Shown here: positions 15,590 through 25,365 of the stretch, piece after piece
Layout of the letters: each line of letters opens with the position of its first letter
How positions within the stretch are numbered: position 1 is the stretch's first letter
Assembly: GCA_963845895.1 (NCBI GenBank)
Contig: CAWJTN010000002.1
Coordinates: 1-53,664 of the forward strand
From: CAWJTN01 sp963845895
GTDB taxonomy: Bacteria; Patescibacteriota; Microgenomatia; UBA1406; GWC2-37-13
Direction: 5' to 3'
Length of the DNA: 53,664 bases
Position numbers and translations under genes: made by a program
The notes under the pieces: model-generated
The model's input: the letters and a program-made list of their open reading frames with translations, nothing else
Databases searched by the model: none
Told to the model about the DNA's origin: nothing

Positions 15590-18500
15590 ATGAAAGACAG
15601 TCAAAATGAGTCAAACGGTTACAGGGAGGCGATCTCAATTATTATTCCTGTAGTAAATGAAGAGAGGAATATCAAACCCCTTGTTGAAAGAACAGATTTA
15701 GCACTAAAATCTAGAGAAATTAAATATGAATTAATTTTTATTGACGATCGTTCAACTGATAATACAGTAAGGATACTTAAAAAGCTCCAAAAAGAATATC
15801 CCATCAGTGTTTATGAGAAAAAAGGAAAAAAAGGAAAGGCTTATTCACTGATTGAAGGTTTTGCAAGAGCTAAATACGAACTTGTAGCGATGATTGATGC
15901 TGACCTGCAGTATCCTCCCGAAGCAATTCCCGCGATGGTTGAGAAAATTGATGAAAAAATTAGCATTGTTGTTGCAAACCGTGTGAAAAGCACGACAAGT
16001 ATCCTGCGAAGATTAGTCAGCCGCATGTTTCTTATCCCGTTTGGAAAATTTCTGCATGGGTTTGATTGCGATGTTCAGTCAGGTCTTAAGGTTTTTAAAA
16101 GAGAAATCGTTGAAAGAATTAAACTTAATCCTGGCCCCTGGTCATTTGACCTTGAATTTTTAGTCAAGGCAAGAAACGCAGCCTATAAAGTTGATAGTGT
16201 AGACATCGTTTTTGATAAACGGCATAATGAAAAAGCAAAAATATCCTTGATTCCTGCCGCACTAGAGATAGGAATCTCCGCTCTTAAACTTAAATTTAAA
16301 CCTGCTGACATCGTGCCTTTCCCAGGCGGGTTTCACTATAACGGGATAAAGTTTATACATCATACTGATTTGCCTGAAAGGGAAAGCGCTGTTCGTTCTT
16401 TCACCACGACACAAAAAATGATAATATTCGGGCTTTTCTTTATTTTGTTAGCAGGACTTTTGATCAACTGGATAGCAACAGTTACTGTTGTAGTCGCAAC
16501 CTTGACTCTGATTTATTTTAGTGACCTCTTTTTTAACCTTTTTCTAATTATCAGAAGTTTCAGTAGAGCTCCGGAAATTAATATTACTGCGAAAGATTTT
16601 TTATCAGTAAAAAATAGTTGGCCAAGCTACACTATTTTATGTCCACTTTACAGGGAATGGGAAGTCTTACCACAGTTTGTCACGGCAATCTCAAGATTAG
16701 ATTATCCAAAGGACAAATTGCAGGTACTGCTTCTTTTAGAGGAAGACGATAAGGAAACTATTAAGCATGCTCAAAGCTATGATTTACCAAGTTATTTCAA
16801 AATTGTTGTTGTTCCTGATTCACTTCCTAAAACCAAACCTAAAGCTTTAAATTATGGGTTGAAACAAGCCACAGGTGAGTACGTAGTTATCTATGATGCG
16901 GAAGATGTTCCAGAACCAAAACAACTTAAAAAAGCAGTTTTAGCCTTTAAAAAAACAGATAAGCGAACGGTATGTATACAAGCCAAACTTAATTTCTACA
17001 ATCCTCACCATAATATCTTGACTAGAATCTTTACGGCAGAGTATTCTGTATGGTTTGATCTTGTGCTGACCGGACTACAATCTATTGTCGCACCGATTCC
17101 GTTAGGCGGAACCTCCAATCATTTCAGAAGATCAGATCTTCACAAATTAAAGGGTTGGGACTCATTTAATGTGACAGAAGACTGTGATTTGGGAGTTAGG
17201 TTGGTAAAACATGGATATAAAACGGCTCTGATGAACTCGCTCACGTTGGAGGAGGCCAATAGTAATATTAAAAACTGGTTTAGACAAAGAACCAGATGGA
17301 TTAAGGGCTATCTTCAGACCTATCTTGTCCACATGCGAAATCCAAAAGAGTTGGCTAAAGACTGGAAAGAGCCGCATCTTTTGACTTTTCAACTTATAGT
17401 CGGGGGCAAGATCCTATCAATGTTTATCAATCCTTTTATGTGGGTGACAACGATTCTTTATTTTGCGTTTAGATCTTCAGTCGGAGTTTTTATTCAGCAA
17501 TTTTTTCCTGCCCCAGTTTTATACATGGGAGTTTTTTCTTTGGTATTCGGAAACTTCCTCTATATGTATTATTATATGGTTGGAAGTGCCAAGCGTAATC
17601 ATTACGAAATAATAAAGTACGTTTTTCTAGTGCCGTTTTATTGGTTGGCGATGAGTATTGCTGCTTGGTTAGCTTTAATTCAACTGATCCGCCGACCACA
17701 CTACTGGCCAAAAACCATTCATGGCTTTCACTTTGATAGTGAGAAAGCATTTAATCAGGCAACCGAGACAATAGGTAAAAGACTTGTTGACACAAGACTT
17801 ATCTCATATCCGGTCAACTTTAATCCGACTTACGCACAGGCAAAAAAGGTTGAGGATAAATATACCTGGTCAAAAAAATCAATCTCATCAGGTTCAATAC
17901 TGCTTGCGGCTATGATGGGCGGCAACTTCATCAATTTTCTTTATAACGCTTATCTAGGTAGGACTATTTCATTTGAAGACTTTGGTTTGATCACTCTTAT
18001 AAACAGTTTTTGGTTTATCTTAAGCATTTTTGTAGGTTCGCTTGGAACAACTGTTAATCACAGAGTTGCTTATCTGACGGCTAAAGTAGGACCTGAGGGA
18101 GCCAAAAACTTCTTTTTACAGATAGCTAAAAAAATCCTTGTAATAAGCGGAATATTTACAGTAGTCTGGTTATTAGCATCACCGCTTTTGGCTAACTTTT
18201 TCAGAGTTCAGTCAATGATTCCTATAATAATTTTTGCTCCGTTAATTATTCTTGCTGCAGTTGAGAGCATTTCCGAAGGTTTTTTGAATGGTAGTTTTGC
18301 GTTTTTAGCAATTGCAGTAATTATTTTGTTTACTGGGATTTCTAAATTATTAACTGCAATAATTTTAGTTCATTTTAAGTTTGACCAACTTACTTATTTG
18401 GCAATTCCAATTTCGATATTTGCCTCCTTTATAATTGCGTTTAGTTTAGTTCTATTGAAGATAAGAAAGATAAAAATAAAAACCGAGCGGACTTACTCCA

Positions 18501-20260
18501 GTTTTCCTAAGCGATTTTATACGGCCTCGATAATGACCGGATTTTCCACAACGGCATTCCTCACAATTGATGTACTTTTGGCAAAACATTTTCTTTCTCC
18601 AACTTTAGCCGGTGAATATGCTTTTTTGTCGCTGATCGGAAAGATGATATATTATTTCGGATCGATTCTTAACGTTTTCATAACACCTTTCGTCAGCCGC
18701 GATCTTGGAGCAAATCGAGATCCAAAAAAAAGTTTTTACCGGTTATTAGCAGGGACGGTTATTCTTACGTCAGGTTTGTACTTTACTATTGGCATATTCG
18801 GCAGGTTTTTTATCCCGATTCTTTTTGGAGCTAAGGCTTATGCAATATTGGACTATCTTTCCCTCTATTCTTTAGCCATAAGCATCTTTGTAATTTCAAA
18901 CAGCATCATTGCATACCATTTAATCAGACATCATTACAGTTTTCCGGCTTTTGCACTTTTTATATCTGCGTTCATGTGGATAGGCATCTCACTTTTTCAT
19001 TCAGGGATCGGGCAGATTACACAGGTTTTATTTGTGACAAGTCTTGTTTCATTTGCGATATTAATCTTCCTGCATCTATTACAGCGAAACGAAAAATTTT
19101 TATTGAAAAATATCATAGATCTTTTTGGGCTTTTCCTTCCATTGCCAAAAACCGCGCCCCAAGTGATGTCAGGTAAGCGAATTCTTGTTTTCAATTGGAG
19201 AGATACAAAGCATGTATTTGCCGGAGGTGCGGAAGTTTATATTCATGAACTGGCGAAACGCTGGGTTAAGGCAGGCAACAGTGTTACATTGTTTTGCGGC
19301 AATGATAGTCATTGTTTGCGCGAGGAAATGATTGATGGAGTTCAGGTGATCAGACGTGGTGGTTTTTATTTTGTTTATATCTGGTCAGTTTTTTATTATT
19401 TACTGCGGTTCAGAGGTCATTACGATGTGGTTATCGACAGCGAAAATGGCATTCCTTTTTTTACCCCTTTATTCGTCAAAGAAAATAAATTCTTACTTAT
19501 TCATCATGTTCATCAGGAAGTTTTTTTGAAAAGTTTAAAACCTCCTTTTTCCTGGCTGGCTTTATTTTTGGAGTTAAGGTTGATGCCCTTTGTTTACCAA
19601 AACATCCAGGCCATCACCGTTTCCCCTTCTTCCAAAAAGGATATTTTAGATAAACAGTTGACGACCGTGGATCCGGTCGTGGTCTATAACGGAGTTGACT
19701 TAAACAGATTTAAACCGGGATTAAAAAGCGAGGTGCCGTTAGTTCTCTATCTGGGAAGACTGAAACAATATAAAAGTCTTAATGTTTTTATTCACGCGGC
19801 AAAAAGAATTTTAAATAAAATACCAAAGACCAGATTTATCATAGCCGGCGACGGCGAGGAAAAGGAAAGTTTGATCAGGTTGGCAAAAAAAATTGGAGTT
19901 TTAGATAAGATCGAATTTTTAGGCAAGGTCAGTGAGGAAGAGAAAATAAGTTTGTATCAGAAAGCTTGGGTATTTGTAAATCCTTCGCTTATGGAAGGAT
20001 GGGGAATAACGACAATTGAAGCGAATGCGTGTGGTACTCCAGTTGTCGCGTCCAATGTTCCCGGGCTACGCGATTCGGTAGATAACCCTCACTCCGGATT
20101 TTTAGTTCCCCATGGTGATGTTTACAGATTTTCGGAAAGAATTCTTTCGATTTTGAGACATGAGGATATAAGAATAAAGTTATCTTTAGTTGCAATCCTT
20201 TGGGCACAGAAATTTGACTGGCAAAAAAGCGCTGATAAAAGTTTAGAGTTATTTAAATGA
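15590..20260 (+). CDS. Four-module glycan fusion: GT2 + processive-type GT2 + Wzx-like flippase + GT4
   Basis: A 1556-residue protein without internal stops. Module 1 (about 12-240) is a DPM1-like GT2: IPVVNEERN, FIDDRSTDNT, DADLQYPP. Two membrane segments follow (about 276-322). Module 2 (about 343-700) is a second GT2 with DAED (436-439), TED (529-531) and QRTRW (566-570), then C-terminal membrane helices, as in cellulose-synthase-like enzymes. Module 3 (about 763-1185) is a 10-14 helix MATE/PST flippase (LGRTISFEDFGLITLI). Module 4 (about 1193-1556) is a GT-B GT4 with FAGGAEVYIHELAKRW and EGWGITTIEANACGTPVV. This joins sugar transfer, lipid-linked assembly and export in one chain. It overlaps the next GT4 gene by 4 nt. 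Confidence 0.88.
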   Translation: MKDSQNESNGYREAISIIIPVVNEERNIKPLVERTDLALKSREIKYELIFIDDRSTDNTVRILKKLQKEYPISVYEKKGKKGKAYSLIEGFARAKYELVAMIDADLQYPPEAIPAMVEKIDEKISIVVANRVKSTTSILRRLVSRMFLIPFGKFLHGFDCDVQSGLKVFKREIVERIKLNPGPWSFDLEFLVKARNAAYKVDSVDIVFDKRHNEKAKISLIPAALEIGISALKLKFKPADIVPFPGGFHYNGIKFIHHTDLPERESAVRSFTTTQKMIIFGLFFILLAGLLINWIATVTVVVATLTLIYFSDLFFNLFLIIRSFSRAPEINITAKDFLSVKNSWPSYTILCPLYREWEVLPQFVTAISRLDYPKDKLQVLLLLEEDDKETIKHAQSYDLPSYFKIVVVPDSLPKTKPKALNYGLKQATGEYVVIYDAEDVPEPKQLKKAVLAFKKTDKRTVCIQAKLNFYNPHHNILTRIFTAEYSVWFDLVLTGLQSIVAPIPLGGTSNHFRRSDLHKLKGWDSFNVTEDCDLGVRLVKHGYKTALMNSLTLEEANSNIKNWFRQRTRWIKGYLQTYLVHMRNPKELAKDWKEPHLLTFQLIVGGKILSMFINPFMWVTTILYFAFRSSVGVFIQQFFPAPVLYMGVFSLVFGNFLYMYYYMVGSAKRNHYEIIKYVFLVPFYWLAMSIAAWLALIQLIRRPHYWPKTIHGFHFDSEKAFNQATETIGKRLVDTRLISYPVNFNPTYAQAKKVEDKYTWSKKSISSGSILLAAMMGGNFINFLYNAYLGRTISFEDFGLITLINSFWFILSIFVGSLGTTVNHRVAYLTAKVGPEGAKNFFLQIAKKILVISGIFTVVWLLASPLLANFFRVQSMIPIIIFAPLIILAAVESISEGFLNGSFAFLAIAVIILFTGISKLLTAIILVHFKFDQLTYLAIPISIFASFIIAFSLVLLKIRKIKIKTERTYSSFPKRFYTASIMTGFSTTAFLTIDVLLAKHFLSPTLAGEYAFLSLIGKMIYYFGSILNVFITPFVSRDLGANRDPKKSFYRLLAGTVILTSGLYFTIGIFGRFFIPILFGAKAYAILDYLSLYSLAISIFVISNSIIAYHLIRHHYSFPAFALFISAFMWIGISLFHSGIGQITQVLFVTSLVSFAILIFLHLLQRNEKFLLKNIIDLFGLFLPLPKTAPQVMSGKRILVFNWRDTKHVFAGGAEVYIHELAKRWVKAGNSVTLFCGNDSHCLREEMIDGVQVIRRGGFYFVYIWSVFYYLLRFRGHYDVVIDSENGIPFFTPLFVKENKFLLIHHVHQEVFLKSLKPPFSWLALFLELRLMPFVYQNIQAITVSPSSKKDILDKQLTTVDPVVVYNGVDLNRFKPGLKSEVPLVLYLGRLKQYKSLNVFIHAAKRILNKIPKTRFIIAGDGEEKESLIRLAKKIGVLDKIEFLGKVSEEEKISLYQKAWVFVNPSLMEGWGITTIEANACGTPVVASNVPGLRDSVDNPHSGFLVPHGDVYRFSERILSILRHEDIRIKLSLVAILWAQKFDWQKSADKSLELFK

Positions 20261-21369
20261 AGAAAAACAATAAAAAATTACAAATAGTTTTTTTGGATTT
20301 TGATGATATCAGAAATCCACTACTTGGTGCGGGTCAGGCAAGAGCCACTTTTGAAGTGGGAAGAAGGCTTGCAGCCAAAGGGCATTCTATAACCAGTATT
20401 TGCTCCCGTTATCCTGGCTGTAACGATAGAACCGAAGGAGGCATCAGATACAGACATATTGGACTGGGAAGTAACAATATTAAATTGAACAATTTAGCTT
20501 ATATTTTTGCGATACCTTCCGCTGTTAGAAAACTCAAAGCAGATATCATTATCGAATGTTTTACAGCACCTATCTCTACGCTTTTTTCACCTCTTTGGAC
20601 AAAAATTCCTGTTGTTGCGATTCCAACTTCTTTTGAAGCCGAACGCTTTGCAAAATCGTATCATTTTCCTTTCGATTTGATAGAAAAATTTGGATTAAGG
20701 TATTACAAATACTTCTTACCTTACTCATCTTATCAAGAAAAAAAAATGAAGAATATAAATCAGCATGTAATATCTATGATAGTACCAGAAGGTGTAGGAG
20801 AGGAGTTTTTTGCGATCAAACGTGCCCAGCCAAAACACATTCTTTTTTTGGGACGTTTCGATATAGACCAAAAAGGAATAGATATCCTTCTTAATGCCTA
20901 TGCAAAAAAGCAGGATGAAATTCATTTTCCGATTGTTATAGCGGGAAAAGGGCCTGATGAAAAGAAAATTATTTCAACTATAAAAAGTCTAAAACTGGAA
21001 AAAAAAGTTAGTATAGTAGGAGAAGCATACGGAGAAAAAAAAGAAAAATTATTGGCTGAAGCAGTTTTTGTTGCAATGCCTTCAAGACACGAAGGGTTTT
21101 CGCTTTTTTCTCTTGAAGCTTTAGCTTCGGGAGCCCCACTCGTCGTATTTGATATACCTGGAATGTCGTGGTTTAACGGATCGGTAAGTTTAAAGGCAAA
21201 ACCATTTGATATAGACCAATATGGTGATCTGCTTATCAAGGCAAGCAGCATTTTCCCAACCAAAAAAATGGAAACTGCGATAAAAGAATTTGCTCGAAAA
21301 TTTAGTTGGGATTTTGTTGCCGATCAGTACGAATCATTTTTTTTAAAAATTATAAAAAGGGGCAACTGA
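20257..21369 (+). CDS. Glycosyltransferase family 4
   Basis: A 370-residue GT-B enzyme with no membrane segment. The N-terminal domain starts LQIVFLDFDDIRNPLLGAGQ with the GT4 glycine loop, and the C-terminal donor-binding domain has ILFLGRFDIDQKGIDILLNA, VIAGKGPDEKK and the E-x7-E motif region MPSRHEGFSLFSLEALASGA. The acceptor and sugar cannot be read from sequence. It overlaps the four-module fusion by 4 nt and is followed 1 nt later by the aminotransferase, so it is a mid-operon gene. Confidence 0.9.
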   Translation: MKKNNKKLQIVFLDFDDIRNPLLGAGQARATFEVGRRLAAKGHSITSICSRYPGCNDRTEGGIRYRHIGLGSNNIKLNNLAYIFAIPSAVRKLKADIIIECFTAPISTLFSPLWTKIPVVAIPTSFEAERFAKSYHFPFDLIEKFGLRYYKYFLPYSSYQEKKMKNINQHVISMIVPEGVGEEFFAIKRAQPKHILFLGRFDIDQKGIDILLNAYAKKQDEIHFPIVIAGKGPDEKKIISTIKSLKLEKKVSIVGEAYGEKKEKLLAEAVFVAMPSRHEGFSLFSLEALASGAPLVVFDIPGMSWFNGSVSLKAKPFDIDQYGDLLIKASSIFPTKKMETAIKEFARKFSWDFVADQYESFFLKIIKRGN

Positions 21370-21370
21370 T

Positions 21371-22519
21371 ATGAAAGTTCCATTTTTCACACCTTATCTA
21401 ACCAGTAACGAGATTAAATATATCCAGACGATTCTTCGGGATCATTCAGATATTGCCGGAGATGGTGTATATACAAAAAAAGTTAATAAATTCTTAGAAG
21501 ATAGATACGGCATTCCAAAAGTTTTATTAACTACTTCGGGAACAACTGCGTTAGAAATGGCAGTACGTTTACTAAGTCTCAAACCTGGCGATGAAGTAAT
21601 CGTTCCGTCATTTACTTTTTCCTCTACAGTAAATGCTATTTTGCTTGTTAATGGACTGAAGCCTGTATTTGTCGAAATTCAAAAGGACACGTTAAATATT
21701 GATCCCAAAGACGTGAAAAAGAAAATAACAAAAAAAACAAAGGCAATTATGGTTGTGCATTATACAGGTGTAGCATGTGATATGGATAAAATAATGAGTA
21801 TTGCGAGAGATAATAAACTGAAAGTAGTTGAGGATGCTGCTCAATGTATCGAAGCGAAGTATAAAGATAAATATCTCGGAACAATTGGTGATTTCGGTTG
21901 CTTGAGTTTTCATGCAACAAAAAATATCACTTGCGGAGAAGGTGGTGCTTTATTCATTAACAGTAAAGATAAATCGTTATATGAAAAGGCAGAAATAATA
22001 AGAGAAAAAGGCACAAATAGAAGTAAATTTTTCAGAGGTGAAATAGATAAATATACCTGGGTGGATGTTGGATCAAGTTATCTACCCAGTGATATATTAG
22101 CGGCATTTTTATATGCACAGTTGGAAGATGTTGAAAAGATCACAAAACTTAGGCTAAGAATATATGATTTCTATAGAGAAAAACTAACTCCATATGAAAA
22201 AAAGGGAATCATCAAACTACCAACAATTCCAAAATATGCCACTCACAATGCACACATTTTTTATGTACTATTCAGAGGTGTGAAAGAAAGAGATAGAGTT
22301 TTGAAATATCTTAAAGAAAATGGAGTAGGTGCAACATTTCACTATATCCCACTCCATTCATCTCCAGAAGGCAGAAAGTTAGGTAATAAAGCGGACAATT
22401 TACCTATTACAGAATATGTTGGAAGCAGTTTGATAAGATTACCGTTGTACTCTGGAATGACGGGCGCGGAAAAAAGATATGTCATCGAAACATTAATCAA
22501 GATATTAAAAAAATTATAA
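21371..22519 (+). CDS. wecE: WecE/RffA-type dTDP-4-amino-4,6-dideoxygalactose transaminase
   Basis: A PLP aminotransferase of the DegT/DnrJ/EryC1 family that makes a 4-amino-4,6-dideoxy sugar nucleotide from the 4-keto form. TSGTTALEMAVRLLSLKPGD and EVIVPSFTFSSTVNAILL form the cofactor phosphate site, EDAAQ is the family Asp motif, and Lys184 in FHATKNITCGEGG binds PLP. EIIREKGTNRSKFFRGEIDK followed by YTWVDVGSSYLPSD closely matches the WecE/RffA subgroup as I know it. At 382 residues the length is right. No dTDP-glucose synthase or dehydratase gene is nearby, so the substrate must be made elsewhere. Confidence 0.88.
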   Translation: MKVPFFTPYLTSNEIKYIQTILRDHSDIAGDGVYTKKVNKFLEDRYGIPKVLLTTSGTTALEMAVRLLSLKPGDEVIVPSFTFSSTVNAILLVNGLKPVFVEIQKDTLNIDPKDVKKKITKKTKAIMVVHYTGVACDMDKIMSIARDNKLKVVEDAAQCIEAKYKDKYLGTIGDFGCLSFHATKNITCGEGGALFINSKDKSLYEKAEIIREKGTNRSKFFRGEIDKYTWVDVGSSYLPSDILAAFLYAQLEDVEKITKLRLRIYDFYREKLTPYEKKGIIKLPTIPKYATHNAHIFYVLFRGVKERDRVLKYLKENGVGATFHYIPLHSSPEGRKLGNKADNLPITEYVGSSLIRLPLYSGMTGAEKRYVIETLIKILKKL

Positions 22520-22534
22520 ATTGATTTAAATTTT

Positions 22535-23437
22535 ATGATAACGATAACTATTGGAATTCCAGTCTATAACGAAGGCGCAAATATTAAGAATCTTCTTTAT
22601 TCAATTTTGAAGCAAAAAGAGGAAGGTTATATGGTTAAAGAAATTATAGTTCTTTCTGATGGAAGTACAGATAATACTGTAGCTGAAGTGAAAAAAATCA
22701 ACGATCAAAGAATCAGGATTTTGGATTATAAAGTAAGAATGGGTAAGTCATACCATTTAAATACATTTCCTAAGATCGTCGATACTGATATTTTAGTATT
22801 ATTTGATGGAGATGTGGTTTTACAAGGACCAGAAGTGATCAGAAAACTAATCCAGCCAATCGTTGAAGAGAAGAATATTGGTTTAGTTTCAGGTAACTTT
22901 CAACCAATTCAAGTTAATAATTTTATTCAAAAATCAATAAAAACTTCTATTAATGTCTATGAAGTATTAAGACAAGAGTGGAAGGGGGGGCACAATGCCT
23001 TCGGTTGTACGGGAAGAATTATGGCTCTGTTTAAACCTTTTTACAAGGTATTAAAAGTACCGCCAACAATGGTATTAAATGATATCTATACTTATTTCGA
23101 TTGTCTTAATAATGGCTTCGAATTTAGACATGTAAAATCTATAAAAGTTTATTATCAGCTTCCAACAACTGTTAAAGATTATATCTCACAGTTTAAGAGA
23201 TTTTATGTAGGATCAAGCAGGATGGATAGGATTTTTGGCGAGTTATACAGATCCGAGTATGCTATTTCCAAAAAACGTTATTATGTCCTTATGTTTAAGG
23301 AGTTTATCAAAGATCCAATTCATTGTTCTTTTTTCTTTTTTATTAACACCATTACTAAAATAGTCGCTTCGAGAGAAATGAAAAAATTGGATGGTAAATG
23401 GGAGATGGCGACTACTACTAAAAAATTATTTACATAA
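22535..23437 (+). CDS. Glycosyltransferase family 2 (paralogue 1 of 3)
   Basis: A 300-residue GT-A enzyme: TIGIPVYNEGANIKNLLYSI, LSDGSTDNTV (nucleotide-binding Asp) and LFDGDVVL (DXD-like metal site). The C-terminal third has QFKRFYVGSSRMDR and a hydrophobic segment near the end (IHCSFFFFINTITKIV), suggesting membrane association. It shares layout and length with the genes at 23444 and 25366, so the three are tandem paralogues. Sugar specificity is unknown. Confidence 0.88.
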   Translation: MITITIGIPVYNEGANIKNLLYSILKQKEEGYMVKEIIVLSDGSTDNTVAEVKKINDQRIRILDYKVRMGKSYHLNTFPKIVDTDILVLFDGDVVLQGPEVIRKLIQPIVEEKNIGLVSGNFQPIQVNNFIQKSIKTSINVYEVLRQEWKGGHNAFGCTGRIMALFKPFYKVLKVPPTMVLNDIYTYFDCLNNGFEFRHVKSIKVYYQLPTTVKDYISQFKRFYVGSSRMDRIFGELYRSEYAISKKRYYVLMFKEFIKDPIHCSFFFFINTITKIVASREMKKLDGKWEMATTTKKLFT

Positions 23438-23443
23438 CAAAAT

Positions 23444-24346
23444 ATGAAAAGAAAACCATCTGTAACTGTTGGGATAGTTGCTTACAACGAAGAAAAAAAC
23501 ATCAAAAACGTAATTGCTTCAATCCTGAATCAAAAACAGGAAGGTTGGCAGCTGCATGAAATTCTTATTTATTGTGATGGATGCATTGATAGTACAGCTA
23601 AAATTGCCAAATCAATTAAACATACAAAAATAAAGGTAGTCGAGAGTCAAGAACGAAAAGGAAAAGCATTTAGAATAGAAGAAATATTCAAACAATATGA
23701 AGGTGAAGTTCTAGTAATTTTCGATGCCGATATAAAGATGAAAAATAATCTTGTTATTACTGAACTTGTAAAAGGATTTGATTCCGATAAATCAATTATG
23801 CTTGTTGGTGGGAATTCGCAACCGATCAACCCCCAATCGTTTATTGAAAGATCTATCTATACAACCACGCGTGTCTTTGAATTGACTAAAGATAAAATTA
23901 ACAAGGGAAATAACGTCTTTAATTGCAGTGGAAGATGCTTTGCTGTCAAAAAAAAACTCAGTGATTCGCTTACGTTAAAGCATGTTATAAACGAAGATGA
24001 ATTTATTTATTTTAGCTGTATTTACAAAGGTTATAAATTCAATTACGCTAAAGACGCCGTTGTTTATAATAAACTCCCTAAAAATTTAAGAGATTACCTG
24101 AAACAACTGTTACGATGCGATCCCCAAGTAGTTTCAATAAATAATAAAAAGATATTTGGTAAATTGGTAGATCAGGAGCTCAAACGACCTTTTTCTTTAT
24201 ATATTTTAAGTGTTCTGAAAGTTTTTCTTGAATATCCATTAGAGGTGATTTTCATCAGTCTTGTTATTATTGCAGCACAACCTTTCATCCCTTACATGAC
24301 AAAAAATTATAAGTTATCTTGGTATACGGCGGAATCAACAAAATAA
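23444..24346 (+). CDS. Glycosyltransferase family 2 (paralogue 2 of 3)
   Basis: A 300-residue GT-A enzyme with VGIVAYNEEKNIKNVIASIL, YCDGCIDSTAKIAKSI and the DXD-type IFDADIKM. CDGCxDST replaces the more usual DGSTD, a feature shared with the paralogue at 25366 but not the one at 22535. A hydrophobic C-terminal segment (LEVIFISLVIIAAQPF) is present. It starts 6 nt after the previous gene. Confidence 0.87.
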   Translation: MKRKPSVTVGIVAYNEEKNIKNVIASILNQKQEGWQLHEILIYCDGCIDSTAKIAKSIKHTKIKVVESQERKGKAFRIEEIFKQYEGEVLVIFDADIKMKNNLVITELVKGFDSDKSIMLVGGNSQPINPQSFIERSIYTTTRVFELTKDKINKGNNVFNCSGRCFAVKKKLSDSLTLKHVINEDEFIYFSCIYKGYKFNYAKDAVVYNKLPKNLRDYLKQLLRCDPQVVSINNKKIFGKLVDQELKRPFSLYILSVLKVFLEYPLEVIFISLVIIAAQPFIPYMTKNYKLSWYTAESTK

Positions 24347-24352
24347 ATTAGT

Positions 24353-25354
24353 ATGCATTTTTTAACTTACAAATATCTGATCCGCGGCAAAATATATAGC
24401 TTCATTGGTACTCTTGTAGGAGCAACATCGATGACTCGTCTTTTTTCTTCAGCGGACTATAAACTTATCAAGAAATTCCCTTTCCGCGGCAAAAAATATT
24501 CAAGTAAAGTAGGTCTATATAATAACAATAAAGGAGAACTTATAGTTATAAGGAAACTTAATTATGTTTTAAAAAACATAAACTACGAATATGCTATTAA
24601 CGATACATCTCTACTCACCCTTATAAATAAACTTGCTCTTTTAGATAAAAATGATTCGTCAGTTTATTTTCCCAAAATAATTCTCATGAAAGATACAGGA
24701 AACGAATTAATTATAGTAAGAGAATTTATTACGGGAAAAAGGCTGAGTTCCTTAAAGAAGATTGACAAAATAAAAATATTAACTAATTGCTTTATCAGAC
24801 TAAAAAATTTGTCATCGTACCTGACGAGTGGAGAAATAAACGAGTTACCTTCTCGAGGAATTTTCTACCTGTTATTTTTGTATCCATATTATTTCTTAAA
24901 GGTAATAATCAAAGATCGGCGAAATATAAGTTTATTATTTAGATTATCGCTATTATTTTATAAAAAAATATTAAATAGAACTTTTATAATGTCTCAAATG
25001 GTCTTGACACACCGTGACTTGAATCAGAACAATATTATTATTTCTGGAAAACAAACGTATATTATAGATCTGGAAAGCATGCTGCTTTGTCATGAAGAAA
25101 CAGATATTGCAATTACTGCAAGATATTTTCTCGAAGAAACTAACATAACACGAGTTTTAAAATTACTTTCTGCCAATTTGGATAACAGACGTAAAATTAA
25201 TAATTTCATAGGTCTCACAATTTTTTATACGGTTTTAATTATGGCGATGGAACCGAGGTCTAGTAAATATTACATGAATGGTTATGAGTACCTAAAAGTT
25301 GTAGATACTAAAATAAAAAATTATTTAGAAAAACTCAATAAAAATTATTTTTAG
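24353..25354 (+). CDS. APH/kinase-fold phosphotransferase
   Basis: A 333-residue protein with the catalytic core of the protein-kinase-like/aminoglycoside phosphotransferase fold: LTHRDLNQNNIIISG (catalytic Asp and the following Asn) and YIIDLESMLL (the metal-binding DFG-equivalent, here DLE). An upstream Lys in IVIRKLNYV and Glu in IVREFITGKRLS fit the ATP-binding lobe. Members inside polysaccharide operons usually phosphorylate a sugar or lipid-linked glycan. It lies between two of the three GT2 paralogues, so a glycan substrate is likely but not shown. Confidence 0.72.
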   Translation: MHFLTYKYLIRGKIYSFIGTLVGATSMTRLFSSADYKLIKKFPFRGKKYSSKVGLYNNNKGELIVIRKLNYVLKNINYEYAINDTSLLTLINKLALLDKNDSSVYFPKIILMKDTGNELIIVREFITGKRLSSLKKIDKIKILTNCFIRLKNLSSYLTSGEINELPSRGIFYLLFLYPYYFLKVIIKDRRNISLLFRLSLLFYKKILNRTFIMSQMVLTHRDLNQNNIIISGKQTYIIDLESMLLCHEETDIAITARYFLEETNITRVLKLLSANLDNRRKINNFIGLTIFYTVLIMAMEPRSSKYYMNGYEYLKVVDTKIKNYLEKLNKNYF

Positions 25355-25365
25355 GGTCGAATGTT

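Noticed and set aside
15590..20260. Insertion sequence or phage origin for the giant gene
   Set aside because: No transposase, integrase, terminal repeats or composition change at the module borders.
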